A stretch of 62,000 nt of DNA, from positions 77,501 through 139,500 of the forward strand of contig CAJNDS010002206.1 in the NCBI GenBank assembly GCA_905221605.1. Direction: 5' to 3'. Positions 19,922 through 30,654 of this stretch are shown here, piece after piece (the stretch's first letter is position 1; every line of letters starts with the position of its first letter). Below the pieces are notes generated by a model. The model searched no databases. It had not been told where the DNA came from and worked only from the letters and a program-made list of their open reading frames with translations. The translations under genes were made by a program, and so were the position numbers. This DNA comes from Symbiodinium natans. Its lineage: Eukaryota; Sar; Dinophyceae; Suessiales; Symbiodiniaceae.

Positions 19922-22900
19922 AAGCACCTTCGCAGGAGGGTTTGGCAGCAGCTCGAGGACAAGATTCAGAACTTTGTAGACGCAGCTCCGCGTTTGCAGT
20001 TCACACCAGTGCGTGACCTCGAAACAAACGCGGGTATCGTTGATGCTTCTGATGTTGTAGTCCAGTAGCTTAGTTCGGCTGGGTACTTGATGCCATAATG
20101 CGGCTCCGGTAGAACAGTTGTAGTCGGATCCCCGTGATTAATTACTACAGGAGTTGTATCAGAGAACAGCGAGCTGTACAGCCATACATATTGGAGTAAG
20201 CGAAAGCCTGGCACACGCAAGCGGTTTGGCTTGCTAGTCGAAAGGTCCTTCAACCGACAGGTGTGTTGCGCCGTATACGCTTGAAGACACCAGCCATGCA
20301 GCTTGAAGTGCAGATGAAAGTGTACCCTGGCCTACAGAAGTGCGCCCTCAAAGCACGAGCTGCAGCATGCAGAGTCCTGCTGTGGATCTTTTTTGTCTAA
20401 GGCTCTGTTGAAGGCTATGGAGAAACACCTCGCAGCTCCTGCCGAGATGCTGGATCCCCCCAGGGCGACCTTCACGCAAGAGGAGGCCTGGCTTGCTGTA
20501 GGTTGGGAGCGCGTTCGGGGGCAGCTTGTGTGCATTTTGTTCGTGATTTCTTTTTCTGGTGCGAGGTCCTGAAAGCCAAGGAGGAGGAGCCGCCGGCTTC
20601 TAAAGTTCCGGAAGCACCTCCCAACCAGGCCAGGAGCAGTGAAAGAGCACAGGTGCAGTTCAGCTTGGGGTTTCGATGTCGCCATCAGAATTAAGAGCCC
20701 AACATCTACTTCAAAGATGCGCCTGACAACGACCCAGCTCAAGGATGAACATGTTAAAGCTAAGCTATAGATTGATTTTCTACGGTCTTTCCTGTTGCCA
20801 ACATTTCGAGGCCTCTGAAATTAGTGGCTGAGGCCTCCATGTCATTGATAGCACAATAAGGTTGCAGCTACTTCTGCACGGTACAGTCAACTTGCTTGCA
20901 GGTGTTGCCACAGAACCCTGACGACTGCGACGACGGGGCAGCGCGCTTTGTCGTCCAGCGCTTGCTGCACGGAGGCCTTCAGCGGGCCCACCTCATGGCC
21001 CAGGTGGTGTCCCCACCGGATGCGCCCTTCGAAGAGCACGGAGCCACAACACCCGCCCAAGCCTCCAAGAGGCCAGGTGAGGACGGTGAGGATGCGAAGA
21101 GTGCGAAGAGAGATGAGGCTTGTAGGAAGGTCCAGGCCGTGGCAAGAGGTAGACAGGTGAGGCAGCACAAGGAGCTGCTGGCGAAGAGCTCCGTGACGAT
21201 CCAACGCGCGTTCCGCCGCGTCAGGCCCCGGTGGCTTGAGGGATCGAGGCCAAATGTCGCGGCGGTCCTCCAGGTAGTGGGTGGCCAGCGCAAGGAGTGG
21301 GCCAAGGAGTTTCAGAGAGCCGCAGGCCACGGCGGATTGCAGAAGCCTGGCTTTCTCCAGGCACTTAGCAGTTCGTGTGGTGAGAAGGCGTCGCGCGCAC
21401 AGGCGGAGAAGCTCTGGGCTGGTTTCCTGGAGCAAAGTGAGGTTGGCGATCCCATGATGCTCCCGACCTTCTGGGCCATATGCGAGGCTGTCCTAGACGG
21501 CGATGCCCACGCTGCTGAGTTCGCAGGGATGGCCGAGGAGGAGTATAGATCCTACAGCTCGGATCCAGAGATGTCTTCTGAGGCACGGACTGGACGGCTA
21601 TACTTGCGACTTGAAACATGGGTTTTGTTTGTTTTTTGGGGGGCTTAGGTTTAAGAAGAGCACTCGGGTTGCACACCGCGAAACATACCCTCTGAAGCAT
21701 AGCCCCGACATTGCATCTACAGTAGCTCATGATGCCGCGAAACATACCCCAAATCATGCCCGCTAAACATGCAATGATCCGAACACCTGTCGCCCGCCCC
21801 CCCCCCCCCCATTTATCGAACAAACCCATATAAGGTTAGTCTCAAGGAATGATTCGCAACCTCCTGCATATTATGGTAGCTTATAGTAGCTGAACCCCTC
21901 TGCCATGACTTGTCAGTGAGCCATACTCATATACAGAGTCGCAGGTCCTGCCACAGAACCCTGACGACTGCGACGACGGGGCAGCGCGCTTTGTCGTCCA
22001 GCGCTTGCTGCACGGAGGCCTTCAGCGGGCCCACCTCATGGCCCAGGTGGTGTCCCCACCGGATGCGCCCTTCGAAGAGCACGGAGCCACAACACCCGCC
22101 CAAGCCTCCAAGAGGCCAGGTGAGGACGGTGAGGATGCGAAGAGTGCGAAGAGAGATGAGGCTTGTAGGAAGGTCCAGGCCGTGGCAAGAGGTAGACAGG
22201 TGAGGCAGCACAAGGAGCTGCTGGCGAAGAGCTCCGTGACGATCCAACGCGCGTTCCGCCGCGTCAGGCCCCGGTGGCTTGAGGGATCGAGGCCAAATGT
22301 CGCGGCGGTCCTCCAGGTAGTGGGTGGCCAGCGCAAGGAGTGGGCCAAGGAGTTTCAGAGAGCCGCAGGCCACGGCGGATTGCAGAAGCCTGGCTTTCTC
22401 CAGGCACTTAGCAGTTCGTGTGGTGAGAAGGCGTCGCGCGCACAGGCGGAGAAGCTCTGGGCTGGTTTCCTGGAGCAAAGTGAGGTTGGCGATCCCATGA
22501 TGCTCCCGACCTTCTGGGCCATATGCGAGGCTGTCCTAGACGGCGATGCCCACGCTGCTGAGTTCGCAGGGATGGCCGAGGAGGAGTATAGATCCTGCAG
22601 CTCGGATCCAGAGACGTCTTCTGAGGCACGGACTGGACGGCTATACTTGCGACTTGAAACATGGGTTTTGTTCGTTTTTTGGGGGGCTTAGGTTTAAGAA
22701 GAGCACTCGGGTTGCACACCGCGAAACATACCCTCTGAAACATAGCCCCGACATTGCATCTACAGTAGCTCATGATGCCGCGAAACATACCCCAAATCAT
22801 GCCCGCTAAACATGCAATGATCCGAACACCTGTCCCCCGCCCCCCCCCCCCCCATTTATCGAACAAACCCATATAAGGTTAGTCTCAAGGAATGATTCGC

Positions 22901-23737
22901 AACGGAGGTTGCACATTATCGTAGCTTATAGTAGCAGAGCCTGTGCGTATGAACTGTCAGTGAGCCATATACTCATTTTCAGAGTCGCAGGTCCTGCCAC
23001 AGAACCCTGACGACTGCGACGACGGGGCAGCGCGCTTTGTCGTCCAGCGCTTGCTGCACGGAGGCCTTCAGCGGGCCCACCTCATGGCCCAGGTGGTGTC
23101 CCCACCGGATGCGCCCTTCGAAGAGCACGGAGCCACAACACCCGCCCAAGCCTCCAAGAGGCCAGGTGAGGACGGTGAGGATGCGAAGAGTGCGAAGAGA
23201 GATGAGGCTTGTAGGAAGGTCCAGGCCGTGGCAAGAGGTAGACAGGTGAGGCAGCACAAGGAGCTGCTGGCGAAGAGCTCCGTGACGATCCAACGCGCGT
23301 TCCGCCGCGTCAGGCCCCGGTGGCTTGAGGGATCGAGGCCAAATGTCGCGGCGGTCCTCCAGGTAGTGGGTGGCCAGCGCAAGGAGTGGGCCAAGGAGTT
23401 TCAGAGAGCCGCAGGCCACGGCGGATTGCAGAAGCCTGGCTTTCTCCAGGCACTTAGCAGTTCGTGTGGTGAGAAGGCGTCGCGCGCACAGGCGGAGAAG
23501 CTCTGGGCTGGTTTCCTGGAGCAAAGTGAGGTTGGCGATCCCATGATGCTCCCGACCTTCTGGGCCATCTGCGAGGCTGTCCTAGACGGCGATGCCCACG
23601 CTGCTGAGTTCGCAGGGGTGACCGAGGAGGAGTATCGGTCCTACAGCCATCAGGGCGTGGAGTCTCAGCTACTTGCCGCCAAGAGGATCCAGGCAGCGCA
23701 GCTTGGGCGCCAGGCCAGGGTTTTGCCGGCCGCCTGA
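19922..23737 (+). CDS. IQ-motif protein with three tandem repeated exons
   Basis: Proposed exons, all phase 0: 19922-20056, 20302-20373, 20402-20497, 20566-20652, 20902-21582, 21945-22625, 22991-23737 (stop TGA). Together they encode about 832 residues with no start identified. It may be the 3' part of the CAP-Gly gene. The first four exons give helical and Pro/Glu-rich sequence (KHLRRRVWQQLEDKIQNFV; VLKAKEEEPPASK). The last three are near-identical modules carrying VQAVARGRQVRQ and IQRAFRRVRPR, matching IQ motifs that bind calmodulin or EF-hand light chains. The terminal exon adds a third IQ-like IQAAQLGRQAR. Each module's C-terminal half is helical and weakly EF-hand-like, without a canonical loop. 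Donors are GT in the early introns and GC (GAG|GCACGG) after modules 1 and 2. Confidence 0.75.
20902..23730 (+). repeat. Three ~1.04 kb tandem units (exon plus intron)
   Basis: Identical exon sequence starts at 20902, 21945 and 22991, with periods of 1043 and 1046 bases. Units 1 and 2 also share about 300 bases of downstream non-coding DNA with a poly-C run, differing by only a handful of substitutions. Unit 3 diverges after TCCTACAGC and carries the terminal coding sequence. Recent unequal crossing-over is the simplest reading, and an assembly artefact is possible. Confidence 0.95.
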
Positions 23738-24385
23738 TCTGTTTTAAACTAGTTTTCCACGATCGGTATAGCTTCCGAGACCCGGAGACCATTCCTGAAA
23801 GTCAGGCAACCATCGCAGTCAAATTAAGCTCACTGCTCCACAGGTGCTTAAACCCTGTCTCAATTTCGTTGGGTTCAGCACTTGCATGCCCTTTCTCTGT
23901 CTGCCAAAAAACACTTTAGAGCCTCTACAGTCGGATGCTGGGTTCCGGTTGAAATCAGCCAGCCGTCTCCTAAGGAGACCGCTCCGTACGCATGGGCCTG
24001 AAGAGTACCAGATGAATTTGGGGGGGCTCGTAGTGTCAGTGTAGGATCTTGGCAAAAGGGTTGTGGCAACCTGCTCAATTCCGGCTTGTTGAGGCTCAAG
24101 GTTGCTAGGTCATGAAGAGATCAGCTGGTTCTTTGCACTTTGGAAGCTATGTGTGACATCTGAGTTGACATGTGCAGGCATCTGAGTCTACTGGTGGGGC
24201 AAGGCAAATCCCAAGCCTTGCAAGCATGTAAACCCTCAATCGGGCTTAGGTTTCTAGTCGAGGTGACAGGTGCACTGTTCTCAGAATTCATCTGGTCTCC
24301 TGGCTCAGCGGCTGCGGTACCGCTGGTGCGCATCGAAGAAACATGACCGATCATGTTTGCTTGCGTCCCAGCATTGCTCACCTCT
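23738..24385. other. No supported gene
   Basis: Downstream of the IQ gene. Frames near 23844-24044 on both strands are unconvincing. Confidence 0.4.
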
Positions 24386-24495
24386 GAGAAGGATGGCGTG
24401 CCACTGAACCGCCGCTTTGTCCATATGAAGCCCAGGGAGTACAAGCCACTCAAGTTCTGCAGCCCGCACTACGACTTAAATATGAGGTTTGGATA
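24382..24495 (+). CDS. Exon candidate, unknown protein
   Basis: The frame SEKDGVPLNRRFVHMKPREY followed by KPLKFCSPHYDLNMRFG is open for about 43 codons with natural composition, then stops at TAG. No family recognised. Confidence 0.3.
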
Positions 24496-24674
24496 GCCCA
24501 TATGCCCCAACCTCACACACATGCGAGCATGTCTCATGTCTACCCCGACATATGGAGGCCGGTCTGGACAGATGGGTCGTCAGGGCACTGCCCTCGAGGG
24601 CCGATCGCTGACCAACAATGGCCTGGACTGCGATTGGGCTTGAAAGATGCTCTTATATTAAAGGTCTTTTGGCC

Positions 24675-24699
24675 GGGGGGGGGGGGGGGGGGGGGGGGG
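24675..24699 (+). repeat. 25-base G homopolymer
   Basis: An uninterrupted G run. The length in the assembly is likely to be approximate. Confidence 0.95.
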
Positions 24700-25213
24700 T
24701 TGGGTGTTTTTTTCTTCTTTTTTGGGCCCTCTTTCGGTTCTTATAAACCAAAAAGGCAATCGGCAGACTGCGAAGGTTGTCTCACTCCTAGGCTGTTCTT
24801 CAGGTTTTGACAGTTGTGACTGCAGTCAGGCTCATAAGTGCTGGGCAGCAGGGCTTCAATGATGTGGCAGGGACGTTCTTTCAACAGTCGCAACGTAGAC
24901 TCCACAGACAGATCCCTTAAATAGGCCTTGAGAGGTACAGAAGTTTGAAGTCTGATAAAAATCTAATGCATGTGGGCGGGCGAGCTTTTTGAAGTGCTTA
25001 TGAGCCAGCTGGCCGAACAACCAAGTCTGCAACATCACATTGCTGCAATCCTTTTGTTTTCGTAGTGGCATGCGAGATATGTTGTTGTGATGTCGAGCTT
25101 CGCATTAAAATCAGAGCTATCTTTGCCGTGGCTCGTGGTGGGATGCGAGGTGATGAGACACCGGAGGGATACGCACTTCGACTAAAGGACCGAGTAGCGC
25201 CAGCCGTGGCGAA

Positions 25214-25516
25214 GTGGCCTGGCTGGCTTTGCTTGGGGTTTGTGTTGTTAACTTCGTGAGTTCTTTAAACAAAATAGAGCAGCCTAAAGCCAACATTGTC
25301 ATACCGGTTTTTGGCATGAAACGTACAATCAGATCCCTCCAACCAAACACACGTCGCACCATTGAAGAGTCGACAGATTTGAAGTCTCCAACCTCTTTCC
25401 AGATGCATAGGCAAGTAATGAAGGACAGCTATGGGGACACTTATCAGCACACCACCCTCCATCCCCGATTCTCCTGGTGGTTGCTTTTCTTCTCTTCAGT
25501 GATGCAGTCAGACTGA
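25214..25516 (+). CDS. Open frame, unknown protein
   Basis: About 100 codons of protein-like composition (VSSLNKIEQPKANIVIPVFG, RTIEESTDLKSPTSFQM, HRQVMKDSYGDTYQH), ending with a hydrophobic tail and TGA. It could be a 3' terminal exon. The neighbouring frame 25065-25259 (GGMRGDETPEGYALRL) is a second candidate on the same strand. Confidence 0.35.
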   Translation: MAWLALLGVCVVNFVSSLNKIEQPKANIVIPVFGMKRTIRSLQPNTRRTIEESTDLKSPTSFQMHRQVMKDSYGDTYQHTTLHPRFSWWLLFFSSVMQSD

Positions 25517-25769
25517 AGCATAAGCCTGATTCTTGTCTTCATACACCCATAGGTGTAGGAAAATTCCAGCAATGATAAAACACCCACTAAAACTGTGAAC
25601 GCGCAACGACAATGTTTGGCAAGGAGTGTTCAAGGTGACAGCCCCCCTGCCCCCGTCCCCCGACTGCCCGCCGCCCCCGGCACCACCGGCACCACCGCAA
25701 CCAATGCCTTTCAGCGATGTTATGAGGACAAGAATACAACTCATGCAAGTCTGAAGTTGTTTTTGCAAG

Positions 25770-26219
25770 GTGGCTGGGGTCGGCTTCCCCTGCATGGGTC
25801 GCCTGATCCCTGGCTTGCACGTGATTATCACGAGATTGCTTGATTCTGTAGGAAGAATGTGTGTGGGGACTTCAGGGTTCGGCGACCATAGAAAAACAAA
25901 AAGTATGAACTGGACGTTCACAACTGCGTCGTCGTATGGAAGGGCACACTGCCCTCAAGTGGGGAGCGTGCGCACCCGGCGAGGCTTCCAGGAATTTCCT
26001 GCACACCCGCTTCTCCAGCAGGACTGGATCTTGTCAGCCATGCAGGCCATGCGCGCAACGAGCCATCCCCCTAAACTTTTTCTCGGAAGCAGGAATTCCT
26101 GGCAGTGCTCCGCCAAGCCCGGGCCACTTCGCAGTTGGCCGTGGGCGGTGGACCTACAAAGGTGCTCCGAGCCAGTGTTATGTTTTTTTTCGTTTCCGCA
26201 ATCCAGGAGGGAAGGTTAG
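25770..26219 (+). CDS. Open frame, doubtful
   Basis: 149 open codons without a domain. Arg/Ser/Trp-rich stretches and overlapping alternative frames make coding uncertain. Another candidate stretch (EPEQKPETFDPEFLQFLP) is at 26437-26577. Confidence 0.25.
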   Translation: MAGVGFPCMGRLIPGLHVIITRLLDSVGRMCVGTSGFGDHRKTKSMNWTFTTASSYGRAHCPQVGSVRTRRGFQEFPAHPLLQQDWILSAMQAMRATSHPPKLFLGSRNSWQCSAKPGPLRSWPWAVDLQRCSEPVLCFFSFPQSRREG

Positions 26220-26749
26220 GGTTTGTCTTGTTTTTGGTGGTTGTTGTTTCGTTCTGTCGAGCAGTGGACGGAACTGCGTAATACTTTAGCCTCCAATTCT
26301 GGGACGCGTAATTGCATGTTACTACCCATGTCGCAGAGGCTACGAGGGAGTTGTTTCGAGTATGCGCATGGAGACTTGGCAAAAGTCTCGCTCCCCTTGC
26401 GCAAACCCAAGCCCCTCAACGGCGGCCGGCACCGAACCAGAGCAGAAACCCGAGACCTTCGACCCTGAATTCCTTCAATTCCTCCCAGCAACACAGCGCA
26501 GGGAGGGGCGTCGGAGTTGTCCAGCTTCTGCAATGCAGTGGTCGCTTGCCTGGACTTGTGTACGAGAGTTGGAGTAATTGGGGTCATACAGTATCCTGTT
26601 CAACGACCATCCTGACTGGTGTGAACCCTCTCGAGCGGCCTGACGATGCTTGAAACTATATCCCTCTTGGGAATTATTTTGTACTTGCGTTTATATAAAA
26701 CCCATGAGGATATTGAAAATATTCGTGGAAAGTCTCAGAGCACCATAGC

Positions 26750-27028
26750 TTGGATGCAAGAATCAAGCCACGGCAAGCGCCCCCGCACCACCTGAGTTTT
26801 CGTGATCGATGGTGTCGAAGCCTAAGAAGGCTTTCAAACCATAAGTATCTCGCAGCTCAGGCATGGGATGCGAAGACCTGGGCCGAAGCTCCCCAAGAGG
26901 CCCCTGAGAACAATGTTGCGGGCTGTTTTGGGGCTTCATATCGAGTCCTTGGGTTGCTTTTGGTGATTTTGGGTTTTGGGCCATCTACCCTCGACCTGAG
27001 AGTCAGAATGCAGATCGAAGGCTACTGA
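26750..27028 (+). CDS. Open frame with a membrane segment, unknown protein
   Basis: A frame of 92 codons contains YLAAQAWDAKTWAEAPQEAP, then a hydrophobic stretch SYRVLGLLLVILGFG and a short charged tail before TGA. It is compatible with a single-pass membrane protein fragment. No family recognised. Confidence 0.35.
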   Translation: MDARIKPRQAPPHHLSFRDRWCRSLRRLSNHKYLAAQAWDAKTWAEAPQEAPENNVAGCFGASYRVLGLLLVILGFGPSTLDLRVRMQIEGY

Positions 27029-27619
27029 GCATCTCAGACTAAGCACGTCCGTCTTTATTTGTTACCACCACTTGACAATGCAAAATATGCAAACCTTAAT
27101 AGGCCCTCCAGGACCCTAAACCACTAAGTGTCAGCGACAGGCTCTAGACCCATGGGACAGCAACAACAAAGTTCCCCAAGCGGTGAAAGGAAAAGTCATC
27201 TGGTGACAAACTCATTTTGGAAGGTTACCACCACGGCTCCTGGTCTTGGCTTAGTGTCTGGCGCATTGTTTAGACTCTTGTTCTTGTTTCTGGTTTCTGG
27301 TCTTTCGGGAGTCGGGCCACCTTGCTTTACATTATTTAGCAGGCCTCGCAGGACCACTGATTTGTTGAGCTTCAATCAGATCAAGCTCATGGATGCATGT
27401 CGCAAGCAAGTCCTAGCCAGGCCAAAGTCTCCATGAACAGCAGAAGCTGCTGAACATCCCACAAAGTTTTCTCTTGGCAGGTCCAGCCTGGGTATGAGGC
27501 GTCTCTTATGTTCCGAGCATGCAGCACAGGCATTACGGGGATCGGATGACTGGCGCTTGAGCGTTCTCAGCCTCTTGACATGCACCCAGAGCGTTGCAGG
27601 GCTGGATGCAATGCAATGT
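27029..27619. other. No supported gene
   Basis: A 102-codon plus frame at 27128-27436 has a hydrophobic core but no other support. Confidence 0.3.
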
Positions 27620-27711
27620 ACCAGGATGGGCTATTAGGCCCTATAGCCCCCACAATCAGCCCTATTCAGGGCCTTTTTCAGGGGTTATAGGGTAGAATAG
27701 CCCGTCCTGGT
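27620..27711. mobile_element. Palindromic element family B, copy 3 with 5-bp target duplication
   Basis: Termini ACCAGGATGGGCTATTAGGC and AGAATAGCCCGTCCTGGT are inverted repeats. AATGT immediately flanks both ends (27615-27619 and 27712-27716), as expected of a target-site duplication. The 92-base body has no open frame. Confidence 0.85.
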
Positions 27712-28005
27712 AATGTCATGTCACGTAGTGTTTTGAGACGCGCTTGTCCAACTTTTCATTCCCTGGACTGTGTCGAGGCAATATCCAAGCGCGTCCACCC
27801 CAGCCGTCACACCATAAGCAGTAAGCCACTTCTTGCCTCCCATGCGACGACATCCTCCACACCATTCAACCTTTAAGCCAACAACTTTCCCCTACATCGA
27901 CTTTCAGCTATTAAGCCAATCATTGTCCCCTGCCATGCCCACCGGACCTTTAGCTTCATAGCGAGCTAAGCGGGGATTCGTGGAGAGTGGCGCCATGGTT
28001 TTCAT

Positions 28006-28118
28006 ATTGGGATGTTCCCCCTTATACTAACAGTCCTTAATAGGGAGTATAGTACCCCCTACCTTTTGTCCCTATTGAGGACTGCTAGTATAAAAAAGTA
28101 ACAAAAGGAACATCCCAA
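28006..28118. mobile_element. Palindromic element family A, copy 2 with 7-bp target duplication
   Basis: Ends ATTGGGATGTTCC and GGAACATCCCAA are inverted repeats, and the arms CTTATACTAACAGTCCTTAA and TTGAGGACTGCTAGTATAA pair further in. TTTTCAT flanks both sides (27999-28005 and 28119-28125). It shares its arms with 7800-7890. Confidence 0.85.
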
Positions 28119-28210
28119 TTTTCATAGCAAAAGAACTGTTGGGTGGAGGTGTGAGCGCCGGAAAAGGGGGGGGGGGGGGGCATCGCGCCCACGCTTACGC
28201 CCATGGTAAA

Positions 28211-28974
28211 ACCTAAACCCCCTAGACGCCCTAAACCCTAAACCAATCAAGCTAAGCCCTAGACCCTAATTAACCCATCCCCTGTTCCAAGCACAGGCTT
28301 TCACTTGCCCTTTGTCGATGCACCAGGTGGGCACAGATACGGTTACTTGAATCGCAAGCCGAGTGATCAAAAAAGTTCAGGTTTCGAAGTGTTTGGAGAT
28401 TCCGGGCTTCACTAGAGGATCTTGGGGAGATCGGTTGCAAAACTCAGAGAAGTCTCAGAAAGATGTCAGATAAGAGGCAGCATGCCGTATCTCATGCTAC
28501 ATGGAGAACAGATGGCTGTGCTGTTGGCCATCCACTGAGCATACTACCAGGCAGTTTTGAGGGCCAGCGAGCCATGAGCCCATGTTGAGCTGAACATGGC
28601 TGAACCCTCAATCCTATTATTAATCTTATTCGTACTATTCATATTATGGTTAAATAAATATATAAATATATATATATATGACCAAAGACCCTAAGCCCTC
28701 GAGTCTGAGGCGAAAGTGTCCAGGCTGCGAGGGGCTTCTTGCGTCGTCTCCCAGGCTCCGTGGCGTTGTGATCAGGTGTGTGTTTATTGCTGAGGCGAAA
28801 GCGGCTCTTCAGTGGGCGTTCAGAGACTTGCCATTTGCTCTGCATGGCTTGTTTTGAGAAGACTTCTGGAATTCAATAGTTCGCGCCCGTGGTCCCCAAT
28901 GTCAATAAACATTTGTGCGAAAAGAGTGGGTGTAAGGTTTAGGGTTTAGGGTTTAGGGTTTAGGGTTTAGGGTT
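28211..28974. repeat. Telomere-like arrays and AT tract before the gap
   Basis: Degenerate CCCTAAA at 28211-28268, (AT)-rich tract 28650-28680, and clean TTTAGGG at 28937-28974, the last array before the assembly gap. There is no supported gene in this interval. Confidence 0.85.
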
Positions 28975-29099
28975 GTAGGCATTGGGGGGTTGAGGCTGGC
29001 CCTTCGGGCCTTTGTTGGCGGCGGGTGACTTCAACACCAGCGCAGCTCGGAGATTGGGTTTCAGCCTTCGGTATGGCTTGCGGTTTGAAAAGGATCGTC

Positions 29100-29225
29100 G
29101 GGGGGGGGGGGGGGGGGGGGGGGTANNNNNNNNNNNNNNNNNNNNNNNNNNNNNNNNNNNNNNNNNNNNNNNNNNNNNNNNNNNNNNNNNNNNNNNNNNN
29201 NNNNNNNNNNNNNNNNNNNNNNNNN
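29100..29225. other. Assembly gap after a G homopolymer
   Basis: A run of 24 G ends at 29123, two bases follow, then exactly 100 N (29126-29225). A round 100 usually marks a gap of unknown size. Confidence 0.99.
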
Positions 29226-29681
29226 CTCTGAAGGCCCCCAAGAATTCGAGAGGTCAGGCCTCAACTTCCTCTAAAGCTAAGGCTTGGCTTCACAGGGCCC
29301 TGCGATGTGAATCCACAGCTCCACTGACAGTCGCCCTTGTCCTTCATCTGTAGTGCACCTGGCACATGGCCAAGAAGCGCTGGGAGGGGAGGTGTTCTTT
29401 ATGGGGGGCACGGCAAAAGGCAAACACTCCCGTTTTTCCATTATTTTGTGCCCATTGCGCTTGGGCAGCGCGAGCAACCCAACCAGGAGCCTGAAAATGG
29501 AAATCCCGTGATCCTAGATTGGGTGACGAGAGCGAGGTCGAGGTCTGCGGATTGACGGTTCTTGCAGCGTGAGGATGTTTCATCAACACTTGCCTACAGT
29601 CGAAATACAGAATGAACAGATATCTGTCACATTGAACACACTTGATGCCGGTTGGTGCTGACATGACTTATACCTTGCAGT

Positions 29682-29997
29682 TGGGAATTTCAGCTCACCG
29701 ACCTCGAAGCCCCAGTCCTAAAGAAAGTGAAACGGAGCCACTGGTCAGCCGATGCCTGCTTCAGTATCTGTCCAGAAAAAAACAGAATTGAACAGTCTCA
29801 TTGAAGAATGCGCTGTCTTCGCATTGCCGTTCCTGATGGAAAGCATCGGTCTACCCCGTGCGCAAGCTGGTCTCAACCTAACCAGGCTCTACTTCGCAAT
29901 GGCACGCTACGAACTGAAACAAGACTTCATGAATATTGGCGAGTTTGCAGTCCAGCTCAGGAGAGGAGGCTCAGCATCTGGCACGGAGAGCTCATGA
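29682..29997 (+). CDS. Exon with apparent frameshift at an A7 run, unknown protein
   Basis: After a good acceptor (CTTATACCTTGCAG) the frame reads WEFQLTDLEAPVLKKVKRSH, then WSADACFSICPEK. At the seven-A run 29776-29782 this frame soon stops, while the frame one base over continues as ELNSLIEECAVFALPFLMES and LNLTRLYFAMARYELKQDF. Both halves look strongly coding, so a one-base homopolymer difference (sequencing error or mutation) is likely. No family recognised. Confidence 0.5.
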
Positions 29998-30064
29998 CGT
30001 GCCATGAGGTGCCACACATCGACGTGAAATTTTGAAAGACTTGATATGCCTCTAAGGGCTTACG

Positions 30065-30144
30065 AGTGCAAGCTGGTTCCATGCGATGCGACTTTGGCCT
30101 TCTTGGAGGCACCTTTCTGCACCGTGAATTTCTTGCCCGGCCGA
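30065..30144 (-). CDS. Internal exon candidate, lysine-rich
   Basis: Bounded by acceptor CTCCGACAG and donor GTAAGC, the frame reads DRPGKKFTVQKGASKKAKVA and SHGTSLHS. Both splice signals and the composition agree. No identity. Confidence 0.45.
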
Positions 30145-30654
30145 TCCTGTCGGAGACCGGCATGATCAACAAAAACTACCGGGCTACTGTACTGCGGCTA
30201 CTTTGATCCGAACATCTCCTAACGTTCGAGAACTTCGTTTACAAACTGTATACTCGTGTCGCAAACATGTTGCGTAGAAAGCGGTGCAGCATGACCGAGC
30301 TAGCCCAAGTTCCCATCTCAGTTTGGTTAAACACTCCATCTTGCCAGTTCATGCTTGTGTTCAGTCCTTGTCAAGGGCGAAGGATGAAGGCAGCTTGACC
30401 AAGGCTTTGGAGCCTCAACAAGGCAGCTGAACCCTCGAGTCTTGTGCAACAAAGAACATGAAGGTACTAGGTCTTCGGCCGGCATCATCCCTGTCACGTG
30501 CAGCTGAGGGATGAGATTGGGAGGTCTGCGGGGAGTACTGTAATCTGTCGTCTCGACCAGTCCCGCAAGAACAGCAACAACTGGGCATTGAAGGTGGTAC
30601 CATGCAACAGGCTGGTCCGTTCAAGTTGACGCTCTGCTCACCGTCGCGTGCCTG

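Noticed and set aside
20332-20742. 136-codon minus-strand frame
   Set aside because: Overlaps two plus-strand exons that connect in phase with the IQ modules. The minus frame has no domain.
20887-23524. 181-183 codon minus-strand frames antisense to each repeated exon
   Set aside because: Shadows of the plus-strand exons. The plus strand has IQ motifs, in-phase acceptors and a terminal exon.
1-29125. A true chromosome end or telomere
   Set aside because: The arrays are short, scattered, in both orientations and interspersed with unique sequence and exons, so they are interstitial.
29126-29225. Open frames containing unknown residues across the N gap
   Set aside because: The gap is padding of unknown length, so frames across it have no meaning.
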